A stretch of 64,000 nucleotides of DNA from Arthrobacter sp. N199823 (lineage in GTDB: Bacteria; Actinomycetota; Actinomycetes; Actinomycetales; Micrococcaceae): contig NZ_PJIN01000008.1 in the NCBI RefSeq assembly GCF_002929705.1, positions 101,608 to 165,607 on the forward strand. Direction: 5' to 3'. Made by a program: the position numbers and the translations under genes. Under the pieces are notes generated by a model. It was not told the DNA's origin. It made no database searches and saw nothing but the letters and a program-made list of their open reading frames with translations. The first letter of the stretch is position 1. Each line of letters starts with the position of its first letter. Of the stretch, positions 46,216 through 56,211 are shown piece after piece.

Positions 46216-48123
46216 CTAGGGCAAGAGGTGCCGTGATTCCAGCAGCAAGGTGTTCTGCAGATCCCCCCGAACGTAGCCGGTTCCGGGGGAGAGCTGCTCG
46301 CGGTTGATCCGGGCCATGTCCGGGCGGTCGGTGACCAGGCCGTCGATGCCCTCACGGAGCAATGCGCGCATGGTGGGCTCGCCGTTGACCGTCCAGGCGT
46401 ACACGGCACGCCCCGCCTGATGAGCATTCCGGATCATTTCAGCGCTCAGCGAGGCTTGCTCAATGACATAGAAATCACAGGGTGAGTCCGGGAGAGGGCC
46501 GTAGAGTAGGCCGATGGTCAGCCCCACACGGAGTTGCGGCCGTTGCGCTTTAATGGTCTGGACCACTGACGGATCCAGCGAGTGGAACCTGTTGCCGTTC
46601 AAGGCGTCAAGGTCGTCCAGTTCGGCGAGAAAGGCCTCCACAAAACCAGCCTGCTCATGGCCGGTGACTTTCAGTTCAATGAGCAGCGGCATGGTCAGTT
46701 CCCGGGCCCGGGTGACGTAGGTGCCCAGCGTGGGAATCCTCTCGCTGTGGCCCTTCATGGTCACCGTGGTGGAGGTGACCTCTTCAGTAGTCAGTTCATA
46801 AATATTCTTGTTCTTACCAGAAAGCACCAGCAGGTTCGTGTCATGGCTGGCGACAAACCCGCCGTCGGCAGTCTGTTGGAAGTCCGCCTCCACAACATCG
46901 GTGTGCAGGGCAGCGGCAGCCTCGAGACCGCCGATGGTGTTTTCCACGCCGCCGGAATCGTAGCCGCGGTGCCCAATCACCAAGGCTTGTGAGGCGGTTG
47001 CCGAGCCCGCTGTGCCCGGGGAATGGTTCACACTGCCCGGGCTCCCGGCACTGTCAGGACTGCCGGCACTGCCCGGCCAGGCTGCGGCACATATGGCACA
47101 AACGGCTACTACTGCCACCAATGAGCTCAGCGCCGAGCGGACCTCGGAACCGCGGGCCAGCAACGGCCGCAGGCGAAAGCCACCGCTGGGCCGCACATGG
47201 AAAGTGGGCGTGGCCCGGGTGGCTGGCAGGACTGGCAGAGCCAAGTAGTTCCGGGCCTCGCCAACGAACAGGAAAGCAAATCCCTGCGCAGTAGCGACTG
47301 TCAAGGATCCGAAGGCCAGCGTTGCACCAAGAACGGCGGCGCCAGTGTTGGACATGACCGAATCCAAGGCGTCGACCGCCTGGCCCAGCAAGGTGGCTCC
47401 GAGCCGTGAAGCAAAGAGTGCACCAAGGGAGGCAATGGCGAACACCAAAGGCAGCCTGATCCCGCCCTGCCGGGTGGCGCGAAGGCTGAATCGAAAGCTT
47501 TTCGAGAGTTGCTGGCGGCGGACCAATGAGAACGGCAACGTCAAGATGGTTTTGTACAACCCGTAGACAATAAACGCGGCCATGGAACACCACAGCAATG
47601 CCGAGAGCGGTGTTTTCATATATTCACGCCCAACGAACGGCGGAATGCCCAAGCTGCCTGTCACCGGGGCAAAGAGTGTGAATCCCACCAGGGGAGCCAG
47701 CAGACCCAATTGCGCGGCCACCAAGAAAGCACCGCCACGGTATTGCTTGTTGATGGAACGGCGCAGGCGGACCCCCACGGTGACAATAGAGGGCCGTGCT
47801 CCGGAGAGTTGCAGATCAGCGATGACCAGTAACGTGGCAAAACAGATCAGGGTAGCCACGGCCACCAGAAGGAACGCGGCGCCAAGCAATCCCACCGAGA
47901 TTGGAGAGGAGAACAGCGCGCCGATGGTGCGGTCCGTGAGAGTACTTAGACCCGCACGATGAACCGCTGCCAGCAACAAATCATTGATGAGCGGGCTGAC
48001 CCCCAGTGCCAACACGGCAAAAACTCCGCCGCTGAGGAACCAATAGCGCAGCGGAAGGATGCACAGTTCCCTCATTGATCGTCCAAGCAATACAGGTTTG
48101 GACGGCAAGTAATTCTTAGGCAT
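46216..48123 (-). CDS. glycerophosphodiester phosphodiesterase with N-terminal membrane domain
   Basis: This 635-residue protein has an N-terminal region with about eight membrane helices (GPDPase-associated membrane domain, residues ~25-345). A low-complexity Gly/Ser/Pro linker follows, then the GDPD catalytic barrel with IGHRGYDSGGVENT, VVEADFQQTADGGFVASHD and ELKVTGHEQ. It hydrolyses glycerophosphodiesters from lipid or teichoic-acid turnover to glycerol 3-phosphate. The barrel probably faces outward, as is usual for this architecture. The release of glycerol 3-phosphate would feed the GlpD enzyme at 6.7 kb. Confidence 0.9.
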   Translation of the reverse strand: MPKNYLPSKPVLLGRSMRELCILPLRYWFLSGGVFAVLALGVSPLINDLLLAAVHRAGLSTLTDRTIGALFSSPISVGLLGAAFLLVAVATLICFATLLVIADLQLSGARPSIVTVGVRLRRSINKQYRGGAFLVAAQLGLLAPLVGFTLFAPVTGSLGIPPFVGREYMKTPLSALLWCSMAAFIVYGLYKTILTLPFSLVRRQQLSKSFRFSLRATRQGGIRLPLVFAIASLGALFASRLGATLLGQAVDALDSVMSNTGAAVLGATLAFGSLTVATAQGFAFLFVGEARNYLALPVLPATRATPTFHVRPSGGFRLRPLLARGSEVRSALSSLVAVVAVCAICAAAWPGSAGSPDSAGSPGSVNHSPGTAGSATASQALVIGHRGYDSGGVENTIGGLEAAAALHTDVVEADFQQTADGGFVASHDTNLLVLSGKNKNIYELTTEEVTSTTVTMKGHSERIPTLGTYVTRARELTMPLLIELKVTGHEQAGFVEAFLAELDDLDALNGNRFHSLDPSVVQTIKAQRPQLRVGLTIGLLYGPLPDSPCDFYVIEQASLSAEMIRNAHQAGRAVYAWTVNGEPTMRALLREGIDGLVTDRPDMARINREQLSPGTGYVRGDLQNTLLLESRHLLP

Positions 48124-48341
48124 TATTCAAGTATTCTCACTTTGGCCAGCGAGCCCGCATTTTGAGTGGATGATCTTCGTCTCCACCTGGCGTGAGCCAC
48201 GCCGCTGCCCCTTGGTGCCTGAGCGTTACTCGCAAAGTCCACCACGGCGTCAACCCCGGCCACGACGCCCAGTGCCGCCACATCCGAGGCACCGACAATG
48301 AGCACAATTTCCTCGACCGGGACGCTGGGCGCCGGGGAGGC

Positions 48342-50015
48342 TCACATGCCTACGGGGGCGCCGGGGCCCCACGGGATGCCCAGCAGGAACCAGGCTGCGA
48401 AGATGGCGATCCAGGCGACCAGTAGCCACATCGTGTAGGGAACCATAAGGGCGATCACCGTTCCAATGCCAGCGTCCTTCTTATACCGCTGGGCGATGGT
48501 GACGATGAAGGGCATGTAGACCATCAAGGGGGTCAGTACGTTCATGGGTGAATCACCCACGCGGTAAGCGGCCAAGAGCGTTTGCGGTGCCACATCCAGA
48601 GAGGCAAAGATGGGCAGGAATATCGGGGCGAAGATGGCCCACTTGGGCACCAGACCGGGCAGGATGATGTCCAGCAAGAAGATCACCAGAATGAACGCGA
48701 TCAGCAGCAGCACGGCCGGGATGCTGGCCCGTTCCAACAGTTGCGCAGCCTCTACCGCGGCAACGGTGGGTATGTTGGTCCAGTTGAACAGGGCGATGAA
48801 CTGGGAAATCATCAAGAACATGATCAGCAGGCCGCCCAGGCTGCCAAAGGTTTTCGCGATCGCCCCAACCACTGCGTCGCCACCCTGCATGGTCTTGGCT
48901 CCCATGCCGTAGAAAATGCCGCAGACCAGGAAGGCCAGCGAGATGATGAAGATCAAACTGGCCATGAACGGGGTGGCGCCAATCAAGTCACCCGTTTCGG
49001 TGTCGCGGAGCGGCGCTCCCGGCGGCAGTGAAATTGCCAGGACGCCAATGATCACCACCACCAAGGCCCAGAGTGCGAACTTTAAGCCTCGAGCCTCGGC
49101 TGCAGCATCGACGTCTTCCTCAGCGTTGTTGGAGAGCGGATCGGCTAGCTCATACTTGCCCAGCCTGGGCTCCACAATCTTCACTGTAACCAGCACGGCT
49201 ACAAGCGCCAGCACCACTGAACAGACAATGCTGAAGTAGAAGTTGGCTGTGACGGAGAGCGGTTGTGCACCAATGTTCCCAAGTGCCTCGTTGGTTATTT
49301 CAGTCATCATCGAGTCAGTAGGTGTGATCAAGATATTGACGCCAAATATGGCGCCAACACCCGCGAAGGCCGCCGCCATGCCGGCCAACGGGTGTCTGCC
49401 CACTGAGAGGAATGCCGCTGCCGAGAGGGGGATCAGGATCAGGTATCCGGCGTCGGAAGCTACCGAGGAAACCACCCCAACAAAGATCAGGATGAAGGCC
49501 AGTGACCAGCGCGGGGCTACCTTTACGATCTTTCGAATCAACGCCGCCATCAGGCCGGCATGCTCGGCTACACCAACGCCCGCCATGGCAACGAGTACCA
49601 CCGCGACCACGCTAAACGCCGCGAAGTTGTCCACGAAGGATGAGAAAAAGACCTGCAAGCCGTCAGCGGATAGCAAATTTCGCACGGCGAAGGTTTGCTC
49701 AGAGACGGTGTAGTCCGGCAGCGTCACGGCCAGGCCGGTTGCGGTGTCAAACGGTACGAGCGTGCCGCCCAAGGCGTCGTTGAGATGCTGGAGCTGCTCG
49801 GTGGGCACCGGGGTCATCACGGTATCGGTCACCTTCACATTTGCCCACGACATGAACGCCGATAAAACGGCAATCAAGGCGATCAAATAGACAAACATGA
49901 TGGTGGGGTTGGGGATTCTGTTCCCCAGACGTTCAATTGAATTCAGGAATCGACCCGATTCATTATTTTTGCCGGCCGTATTGGGTTTTGCCGTGCTTTT
50001 CCCACTCTGTGCCAT
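48342..50015 (-). CDS. AbgT-family transporter
   Basis: This is a 557-residue transporter with about 11 helices. The cytoplasmic start ends in SIERLGNRIPNPTIMF, the AbgT signature, followed by LVAMAGVGVAEHAGL, VSSVASDAGYLILIPL and GVNILITPTDSMMTEI. The family includes p-aminobenzoyl-glutamate importers and sulfonamide exporters. No abgA/abgB peptidase genes are adjacent. After its TGA the same frame stays open for about 70 more codons (to 48123, short of the glycerophosphodiesterase start) without recognisable similarity. I take that as chance rather than a broken longer gene. Confidence 0.9.
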   Translation of the reverse strand: MAQSGKSTAKPNTAGKNNESGRFLNSIERLGNRIPNPTIMFVYLIALIAVLSAFMSWANVKVTDTVMTPVPTEQLQHLNDALGGTLVPFDTATGLAVTLPDYTVSEQTFAVRNLLSADGLQVFFSSFVDNFAAFSVVAVVLVAMAGVGVAEHAGLMAALIRKIVKVAPRWSLAFILIFVGVVSSVASDAGYLILIPLSAAAFLSVGRHPLAGMAAAFAGVGAIFGVNILITPTDSMMTEITNEALGNIGAQPLSVTANFYFSIVCSVVLALVAVLVTVKIVEPRLGKYELADPLSNNAEEDVDAAAEARGLKFALWALVVVIIGVLAISLPPGAPLRDTETGDLIGATPFMASLIFIISLAFLVCGIFYGMGAKTMQGGDAVVGAIAKTFGSLGGLLIMFLMISQFIALFNWTNIPTVAAVEAAQLLERASIPAVLLLIAFILVIFLLDIILPGLVPKWAIFAPIFLPIFASLDVAPQTLLAAYRVGDSPMNVLTPLMVYMPFIVTIAQRYKKDAGIGTVIALMVPYTMWLLVAWIAIFAAWFLLGIPWGPGAPVGM

Positions 50016-50147
50016 GAAACGCCCCTAATAGCTGACGGGGCTATCTATAGCGATAACACCGGCTCGATTCGTGCAGATTATCCTTAGAGTAAGACCGTGG
50101 GTAGGCAAACACAAGGCTTTTTTGGGCTTGGCACAGCAGCGCTCCTA

Positions 50148-50170
50148 GGAAATCGAACCGTTCGATTTCC
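50148..50170. promoter_or_regulatory. short perfect hairpin between AbgT and small coupled genes
   Basis: GGAAATCGAA (50148-50157) and TTCGATTTCC (50161-50170) are exact reverse complements with a 3-base loop. The site is about 135 bases upstream of abgT-type gene's start and about 100 bases beyond the stop of the upstream small gene, both on the minus strand. It could be the terminator of the latter or an operator for the former. Confidence 0.45.
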
Positions 50171-50272
50171 CCAAAATCAACGGCCCTAACAGGATGCGGC
50201 AATCGTCAATAGATTTCGCGCCATTTGCCCTAATTATGACCAGTCGGGTGCGCTGGATATTGCGGGCGGAAT

Positions 50273-50542
50273 TCATCCCTGTTCGGTGTTGCTGCGTAGA
50301 GCATTGCTCGCCACTGATCTGATTGCTTCCACGGACACCAACACCAGGCCCAGTTCCCTGACCTTGACCAGGAACCCGTGCAGTGCGGCTTGATCGGGGA
50401 TGGTCCCGGTAAGACTTGTGGTCCCATCGCTGAGGTGGGCCACGGTGAGACCATCGAACCACGCCGACCAGTGGTCCCCCAGGAGCCCGCGAACCCGAAT
50501 CTGGTAGTGGGCGGGCTCCCCAAACACGGGTGAGCTGCTCAT
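50273..50542 (-). CDS. small conserved hypothetical protein
   Basis: This 89-residue soluble protein contains AHYQIRVRGLLGDHWSAWFD, GTTSLTGTIPDQAALHGFLV and VRELGLVLVSVEAI. I recognise the pattern as a common actinobacterial hypothetical family, often beside MalT-type LuxR regulators, but I know no function. Its start overlaps the stop of the upstream membrane-protein gene by 4 bp, indicating coupled translation and a joint role. Confidence 0.7.
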   Translation of the reverse strand: MSSSPVFGEPAHYQIRVRGLLGDHWSAWFDGLTVAHLSDGTTSLTGTIPDQAALHGFLVKVRELGLVLVSVEAIRSVASNALRSNTEQG

Positions 50543-51252
50543 GGGAGGCGAGTATCCGCCGTCGACCGTCCCAAACGGGTCAGTGCTGAGGGGCTCTTAG
50601 GCGAGGGTTCGGGCAAAGACCCGGCCGCGGGGGTTCGGTGCCACAATGAGTAGCCGAGCCCAATTAACGCCACGCCGGTGGGGACTGCGAACAGCCTTTC
50701 GTTGATCATGGGCAGGAACGGGATGGCAAGCGTTGCGCCGGTGCCAACAGCGAGCATTATGGCAGCCCATCGGGCCAGCACGGTGGCCCTCACGAGGGCG
50801 ATTCCGAACATCACACCGCCGCCGATATAGGCGAACCCCATGGCCGCGTTGAGGGACGCCAATGCCCCGATGTTGCCGGCTGAATGGCCGCCCATAGCTA
50901 CCGCGAAAACGTCGTTGACATAAGCCGGAGCGCGGGTGGCCAGGGTGGGGATGACCACGGCGCCAATGACTTCCACGCTCATCATGATCAGGTAGCCAGC
51001 GCCGAACACGAGGTAGCCGATCAGGCCAAGCCCTCCCATCCGCTTGGCGTGCGGCACATACATGCCAGTGATCCCGATGAGCGAGAGCACCGCCATCACC
51101 ACCTTCACGGATTGGCGCACCGTGTACTCGGCGGAGGTGGCGAACGCGGTATCAAGCTGTGGATGGTTGATCTGGATGCCGATGAAGAGCAGGCCCGCAA
51201 CAACGGCGCTGATGCCGGCCGTGCGGGTAAGTGTGCTGGGGTTGATGGACAT
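50539..51252 (-). CDS. DUF4386-like multi-spanning membrane protein
   Basis: This 237-residue protein has about seven hydrophobic helices, beginning with AGISAVVAGLLFIGIQINHP and ending in PTGVALIGLGYSLW, followed by a Ser/Pro-rich tail. It resembles the DUF4386 class of integral membrane proteins without catalytic motifs. It lies 139 bases downstream of the LuxR/MalT regulator on the same strand and is coupled to the 89-residue protein, so the three probably form one regulated unit. Confidence 0.7.
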   Translation of the reverse strand: MSINPSTLTRTAGISAVVAGLLFIGIQINHPQLDTAFATSAEYTVRQSVKVVMAVLSLIGITGMYVPHAKRMGGLGLIGYLVFGAGYLIMMSVEVIGAVVIPTLATRAPAYVNDVFAVAMGGHSAGNIGALASLNAAMGFAYIGGGVMFGIALVRATVLARWAAIMLAVGTGATLAIPFLPMINERLFAVPTGVALIGLGYSLWHRTPAAGSLPEPSPKSPSALTRLGRSTADTRLP

Positions 51253-51391
51253 GTGGACTCCTGGGTTCGCAGCTTCTCCGGCACGCTGCCGGGGGACATC
51301 TCAAACATAGGAACCGAGTGGGTGAGCGGGCATCACCCCATGATGTGAATGACTGCGTGAAAATCCACTTTTCTAGATAGGCTCAGTGCAG

Positions 51392-54160
51392 CTAGATGAG
51401 GCCTGTTTCGCGTGCCAGGCGGACTGCGGCGCGGCGATCGGTGACTCCAAGTTTGGTGAAGATGTGCTTGGTGTGACTGCGCAGCGTGTTGTAGGAGATG
51501 AATAGTTCTCTAGCAATCTGTGGCCCGCTCAGCTCACCACCCAACAGACGGAGGACTTGGCGTTCCCTTTCGCTCAAAAGGCTCATGGTCGACGCCGGAT
51601 ACTGGCGTTGCGGGGGATTGGCGCCTTCCAGCCGGCCCACCATGGGTGGTCTTCCGCTGCCCTCGCCACCCTTGGTGTCTACCTTGCCTTCGCCACCCAC
51701 TGCCCATACCGCACCTTCGTTTCGCAGCAGCCACAGGTACGCGTCTGCTTCGGGGGCTTCGGCGATGACCTGGTCTACCAACAAACGGGCCTTGGAAGGT
51801 TGTCCCTGCGCTTCGTGGGCCAATGCCAAAAGCAGCCTGATTTCTATGATGCTCGCGGTGCGGCCGGATTCCGTGGCCTGGACCAGGTGTTTCTCCAGCA
51901 GCGCCTGCGCTTGTGCAGCGGCGCCGGAATGGGGCCGTGCCCGGTGCTGGGCAACTAACAACCGCACCAGGGTGAGGTGGTCGAATTCGTTCGGAAAGTT
52001 GGGCTGATCGGTGACGGTGACACCCTGGTCGTGCGCCCAGTCGCCAGCGTCTAGAAGTTGGCCCTGACTGATGTGGATTCTGGCCCTCAAGGCAGGGATT
52101 GGCCGAATGTTTGGAAAGAATCCACGCCGGAAGAGCGGTTCGGCCTGCTCCAAGAGATCCAGTGCCCGTTCCGGGGCGCCCTCGGCCCAGGCCAGTAGGG
52201 CGCTGGCTACAAACCAGCGGTATCGGCTCTCGGTCAGTGGGGCGTGCTCCTGCAACTCCGCCGCAAATTCCAAGTGGCGCCGAGCACTGGCAAGGTCATC
52301 CGTTTCACAGTCAAGCTCACTCAGGGCAACATGCAATTCGGCCGTTGCCCGCTCAACCGGCAGGCCCCTTGCCTGAGCTTTTTTTAGCGTGCTGTGTAAT
52401 AGCTGGCGGGCTTTTCCGGGGCGGGCAGCCGCGCGCCACAAATCTGCCAGAACTACCGTGCCGCCCAACTCGTCAATCACGTTGCCCGCCGCCCGCAGGC
52501 TTGCCACAGATGCCGTGAAGGTCGACAGTGCCGTTGAAATATCGCCTCGTGCCCAAGCGGACAGGCCTAGGAAACCCGAAGCGGCACCGCGCGTCAAATG
52601 ATCTCCTGGGCGGGCAAGAGCCAAAGCCTTTTGGGCGTACCCCACGGTCCCGGTGTCGTCGCCACGCGCCTGGGCCATGGAGGCGCGGTAGATGGCGATG
52701 GTGGCAGGCAGTCTCTGATATTCGTCTACCTCGGACCAAGGAGATTGCGTTCCTGTTGGGGCAGCCTCCATGGTGCGTTCGGCCTCCTGGAGGTAGGGTT
52801 CCACGTCGTCGAGCCTGCCGGCCGACATGCGGCTGAAAGCTTGGAAAACTGTGAGCACCGGACTGCGCCGAATTCTCTCGTGGGGCAGGGCGTTGAGCCA
52901 ACCTTGAAAGAGGGCATCGCGCCGATCACGCCTGATTTGCGGTGCCGCCAGCTCGATCAGGTGCGCGGCGCGATCAAAGTTCCGGGCTGCCAGCGCATGC
53001 TCGATTGCCTCCGCCGGCATGGCCTGCTCCGCAAACCAGAGGCTGGCGCGATCATGCAACAGTGGCAGTAGCTCCGGTTCCTCGCTCAGGAGTCGGGCGC
53101 GGAGCATCTCCGCGAACAGGCGGTAGTATCGGTACCACTGGCGCTGGTCATCCAAGGGGATCAGGAACAGATTCTCTCGTTCCAGGGCCGCAAGCATGGA
53201 CTCACTGCGCACGCCGCTGGCTGCTGCAGTACTGCCCATCACCGCGTCGCACAGTGGGCCGTTCAGTCGGTCAAGAATGACGCTGTGCAGCAGGAAGGAT
53301 CGGATTTCCGGGGGCTGTTGTGCCAATACTTCCTCGAGTAGGTAGTCCAAAATGTACCTGTCGTTGCCGGCGAATCGGGCGATTAACTCTGCACCATCGC
53401 TCCGTCCTCTGAGTGAAAGGCCGGCCAGCTGGAGGGCCGCAATCCACCCTTCGGTGCGTTGCGACAAGGCGTCAATATCCACGGCAGCCAAGTCGACCCC
53501 CGGCACGCCCCGGAAGTACTCGGTGGTCTCCTCGGGTGTGAAGCGGAGGTCTGCAGTGCGGACCTCTACAAGCTCTCCGCGTGCTCGCAACCGCGAAAGC
53601 TGCAGGACTGGGTCCGCTCGGGTACTGATCACCACATGCACGTGAGGTGGAAGATGTTCCAACAAAAAAGCCATACCTGCAGCTACCTCACGGCCGTCGG
53701 CCAAATGGTAGTCGTCAAGGACCAGCCACAGCTGGTGGTTTGGCTGCCCTGTGGGTGGCCCTTTCCCAGTGCCTATTGGCCGGGGTATCCCTCCAGCGAG
53801 CTCGTTTAGTACTGTGGTCAGCACCCGCTCAGTAGCTAACGCAGACCTCAGCTGCTCCAGCGCCTCGGGCGCGAGGCCGGGAACTGTTTTTTGAAGTGCA
53901 CTGATGACACTCGTCCAAAACGTGGCAGGGTCACTGTCTGAGGAGCCCAGCGAAAGCCACGTCACTCGACTCCCTTTTTGAGCTATCGGGGTCACCCACT
54001 GCGCCAGGAGTACAGTCTTGCCGAACCCGGCCGAGGCGGAGAGCAACGTCAACTTCAAACCGGCGCTGCGGCGCAAAAAGCCTGCGAGCCGGGGACGCGA
54101 AATAAGCTCGTTCTTGAGCGAGGGAATCAGCAACTTGCTGGCAATGACCTCAAGGGCCAC
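51392..54160 (-). CDS. LuxR-family regulator of the MalT/LAL class
   Basis: This large ATP-dependent regulator has about 922 residues. The N terminus has SRPRLAGFLRR and Walker A SASAGFGKTVLL, with LWLVLDDYHLADG as the Walker B region. The middle is a long helical TPR-like sensor region (about residues 370-800). The C-terminal LuxR helix-turn-helix is LSERERQVLRLLGGELSGPQ, continued by IARELFISYNTLRSHTKHIF. The GTG at 54160 is chosen because AAGGAGG precedes it at ideal spacing, whereas the longer frame to 54211 starts in a cysteine-rich leader. It probably activates the two membrane/hypothetical genes downstream or the divergent MFS exporter. The inducer is unknown. Confidence 0.88.
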   Translation of the reverse strand: MALEVIASKLLIPSLKNELISRPRLAGFLRRSAGLKLTLLSASAGFGKTVLLAQWVTPIAQKGSRVTWLSLGSSDSDPATFWTSVISALQKTVPGLAPEALEQLRSALATERVLTTVLNELAGGIPRPIGTGKGPPTGQPNHQLWLVLDDYHLADGREVAAGMAFLLEHLPPHVHVVISTRADPVLQLSRLRARGELVEVRTADLRFTPEETTEYFRGVPGVDLAAVDIDALSQRTEGWIAALQLAGLSLRGRSDGAELIARFAGNDRYILDYLLEEVLAQQPPEIRSFLLHSVILDRLNGPLCDAVMGSTAAASGVRSESMLAALERENLFLIPLDDQRQWYRYYRLFAEMLRARLLSEEPELLPLLHDRASLWFAEQAMPAEAIEHALAARNFDRAAHLIELAAPQIRRDRRDALFQGWLNALPHERIRRSPVLTVFQAFSRMSAGRLDDVEPYLQEAERTMEAAPTGTQSPWSEVDEYQRLPATIAIYRASMAQARGDDTGTVGYAQKALALARPGDHLTRGAASGFLGLSAWARGDISTALSTFTASVASLRAAGNVIDELGGTVVLADLWRAAARPGKARQLLHSTLKKAQARGLPVERATAELHVALSELDCETDDLASARRHLEFAAELQEHAPLTESRYRWFVASALLAWAEGAPERALDLLEQAEPLFRRGFFPNIRPIPALRARIHISQGQLLDAGDWAHDQGVTVTDQPNFPNEFDHLTLVRLLVAQHRARPHSGAAAQAQALLEKHLVQATESGRTASIIEIRLLLALAHEAQGQPSKARLLVDQVIAEAPEADAYLWLLRNEGAVWAVGGEGKVDTKGGEGSGRPPMVGRLEGANPPQRQYPASTMSLLSERERQVLRLLGGELSGPQIARELFISYNTLRSHTKHIFTKLGVTDRRAAVRLARETGLI

Positions 54161-54471
54161 AAGAACGCCTCCTTGGCACGGGCAACAACAGAGTATTTGT
54201 TTGCCGCTCACACCAGCCTAAAGCCGCGCCAACAAATCTGCCCAGAGTTTCTCAGCTACGGATTAAGAGGCGGTACGGCGAAGGCGGTCAAGCATTGTGC
54301 GTCACACTTTGGGATTTGTTGGTTCCAACTACCTATCCCCGCTAATATCCGAACATAGATCACGTGGGCAGGCGGCTTGGTCGGTTGTAGGTTGGGGAAG
54401 CTCCGTGGTTCGTGACTCATGACTTTTTAACATGTCTGCCCCTTTTCGGCCTAAGGAGCTCTCTCAAAACA

Positions 54472-56157
54472 ATGGCAACAAAATCCCCTTCCTCTTCGGG
54501 ATCTGCGGCTGCATCGGCAGCTAAAGCGGCATCCTGGTTACCGCTCATCGTTGTGGTGTTGACCCAGATTCAGGCGTCGTTCGCCGTCAATGCGCTCACT
54601 GTCTCCATGCAGGGCATCACCACCGACCTCAATACTCCTGCCACCTCGGTGGGAACCGCCATCACGGCGGGCACCTTCTCGATGGCTGCATTCGTCCTTC
54701 TGGGTGCCAAGATTGGCGCCCGCTACGGAACCCGTAAAGTCTTCCAGATTGCAGTGGCCATACACGCGACCGCCATGGCGTGTGTAGCCCTGAGCGTCAG
54801 CCCCGCTATGTTGTTCATCGCGCAGGCCTCCTCCGGCGCCGTTATCGCCCTCGTTGCCCCTGCTCTGACAGTCTTTATTGCCACCAGTTACAAGGACGCG
54901 CAGCAGGCCAAGGCAATCGGCTTGCTGGCCGCGGCCATCCCCGCAGCAGGAGTTTTGGCACTGCTGATCGCGGGCTGGTTCGCTACCACCATTGGCTGGC
55001 GTTACTCGTTCGGCATCATGGTGGTACTTGGTGCCATCAACTTGCTCTTGAGCTTCAGGCTCAAGTCAATCCCTGCTCAGCCCAACCTGAAGATCGATTG
55101 GACTGGCGCACTTATTGCCGCCGCCTCTATCATCTTCCTCAGCTTCGGGTTCAGCGGCATGGCCAGCTGGGGTGTCTGGTCAGCCACCGATCAGGCACCG
55201 TTCGCAATCTTGGGCGTCTCGCCGGCTCCGCTGTTGATCCTGCTTGGTTTGCTGGGTGCACAAATCTTCTTTGCGTGGATCCGCAAGCGCCAAGGCGCCA
55301 AACTGCCCCGCATCTTTGATTTGCGGGTGCTTGCTTCCAGTTCCGAGTTGGCCATCACTGCCTGCATGGCCATCATGCTCTTCGTTGGCACGGCAGCTAA
55401 CTTCCTGATCCCGCTGTACATGCAAATGGTCCAGGGGCGCTCCGGTATTGAGACCTCGTTCTCTCTGATTCCCTACACGCTGAGCATCTTCCTGGCTAGT
55501 ACGTTTGTTGCCTACCTTTACGACAAATTCGCCCCGAGCGTCATTGCCAGGATGGGCTTCATTGTTGTTGCCGCTGCCTTGTGCCTGATTGCCTTCACCA
55601 TCAAAAATGACTGGGGCCAGCTGTTTGTGGTTCTTGGGCTCATCTTGCTTGGACTGGGACAGGGCGCCATCGTTGCCCTGGTCTTCAACACGCTGCTCAG
55701 CTCTGTGCCCAAGCCGTTGGCTGGCGACGTCGGCGCCTGGCGCGGTCTGGTGCACAACCTTTCCGGCTCTGTCGGCATTGCCGTGGCCAGCGCATTCGCT
55801 GTCGCCATGCTCGCCTCGCAAGTATCTCTGGGTGCCAGCCAGCATCCCGAAATTTCCGATCAATTGATCTCCGCTGTCAACATCAGTGATACGAACTTTA
55901 TGACAAACGCGCAACTGGAAGCGTCCATCAAGGACAGAACGTCCAGCCCGGAGGAACTTGCTGCCGCTGTGGCGGTCAACGCAGAAGCGCGACTGCATTC
56001 ACTGCAAATCTCACTGCTGGGGCTCGCCGGATTGGCGTTACTAGCCATTGTCCCCGCAGGCCGCATGCCCAAGCGTCGGCAGGATGGCTTACCTGAACAA
56101 ATGGAAGCCGACGATCCGGACGCCCTGGCGCTTGATGAACTCGATCTGAAGGCCTAA
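54472..56157 (+). CDS. MFS exporter (DHA2, 14-helix)
   Basis: This exporter of about 561 residues has a Ser/Ala-rich cytoplasmic leader, then helix 1 (WLPLIVVVLTQIQASFAVNA) and a motif-A-like loop GAKIGARYGTRKVFQ. The motif-C-like stretch is LLAAAIPAAGVLALLIAGWF. A large loop between the last two helices and an acidic C-terminal tail (ADDPDALALDELDLKA) are notable. ATG 54472 is preferred over 54412 because AAGGAG lies upstream and the earlier portion is unlike the family. It could export the product of the biosynthetic operon that begins 700 bases downstream. Confidence 0.87.
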   Translation: MATKSPSSSGSAAASAAKAASWLPLIVVVLTQIQASFAVNALTVSMQGITTDLNTPATSVGTAITAGTFSMAAFVLLGAKIGARYGTRKVFQIAVAIHATAMACVALSVSPAMLFIAQASSGAVIALVAPALTVFIATSYKDAQQAKAIGLLAAAIPAAGVLALLIAGWFATTIGWRYSFGIMVVLGAINLLLSFRLKSIPAQPNLKIDWTGALIAAASIIFLSFGFSGMASWGVWSATDQAPFAILGVSPAPLLILLGLLGAQIFFAWIRKRQGAKLPRIFDLRVLASSSELAITACMAIMLFVGTAANFLIPLYMQMVQGRSGIETSFSLIPYTLSIFLASTFVAYLYDKFAPSVIARMGFIVVAAALCLIAFTIKNDWGQLFVVLGLILLGLGQGAIVALVFNTLLSSVPKPLAGDVGAWRGLVHNLSGSVGIAVASAFAVAMLASQVSLGASQHPEISDQLISAVNISDTNFMTNAQLEASIKDRTSSPEELAAAVAVNAEARLHSLQISLLGLAGLALLAIVPAGRMPKRRQDGLPEQMEADDPDALALDELDLKA

Positions 56158-56175
56158 CCACCTCAGATGTGCTGG

Positions 56176-56211
56176 TCAAACACCGGCGGGCACCTGTCCG
56201 CCGGTGTTTGA
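56176..56211 (+). terminator. hairpin terminator after the MFS exporter
   Basis: The 14-bp arms TCAAACACCGGCGG (56176-56189) and its complement (56198-56211) surround an 8-base loop, 19 bases after the exporter stop. A T/A-rich stretch (TGTTAATATT) follows. This separates the exporter transcript from the operon downstream. Confidence 0.8.

Noticed and set aside
48123-48341. C-terminal extension or decayed gene after the AbgT stop codon
   Set aside because: The frame stays open for about 70 codons but shows no similarity I can name, and AbgT is already full length.
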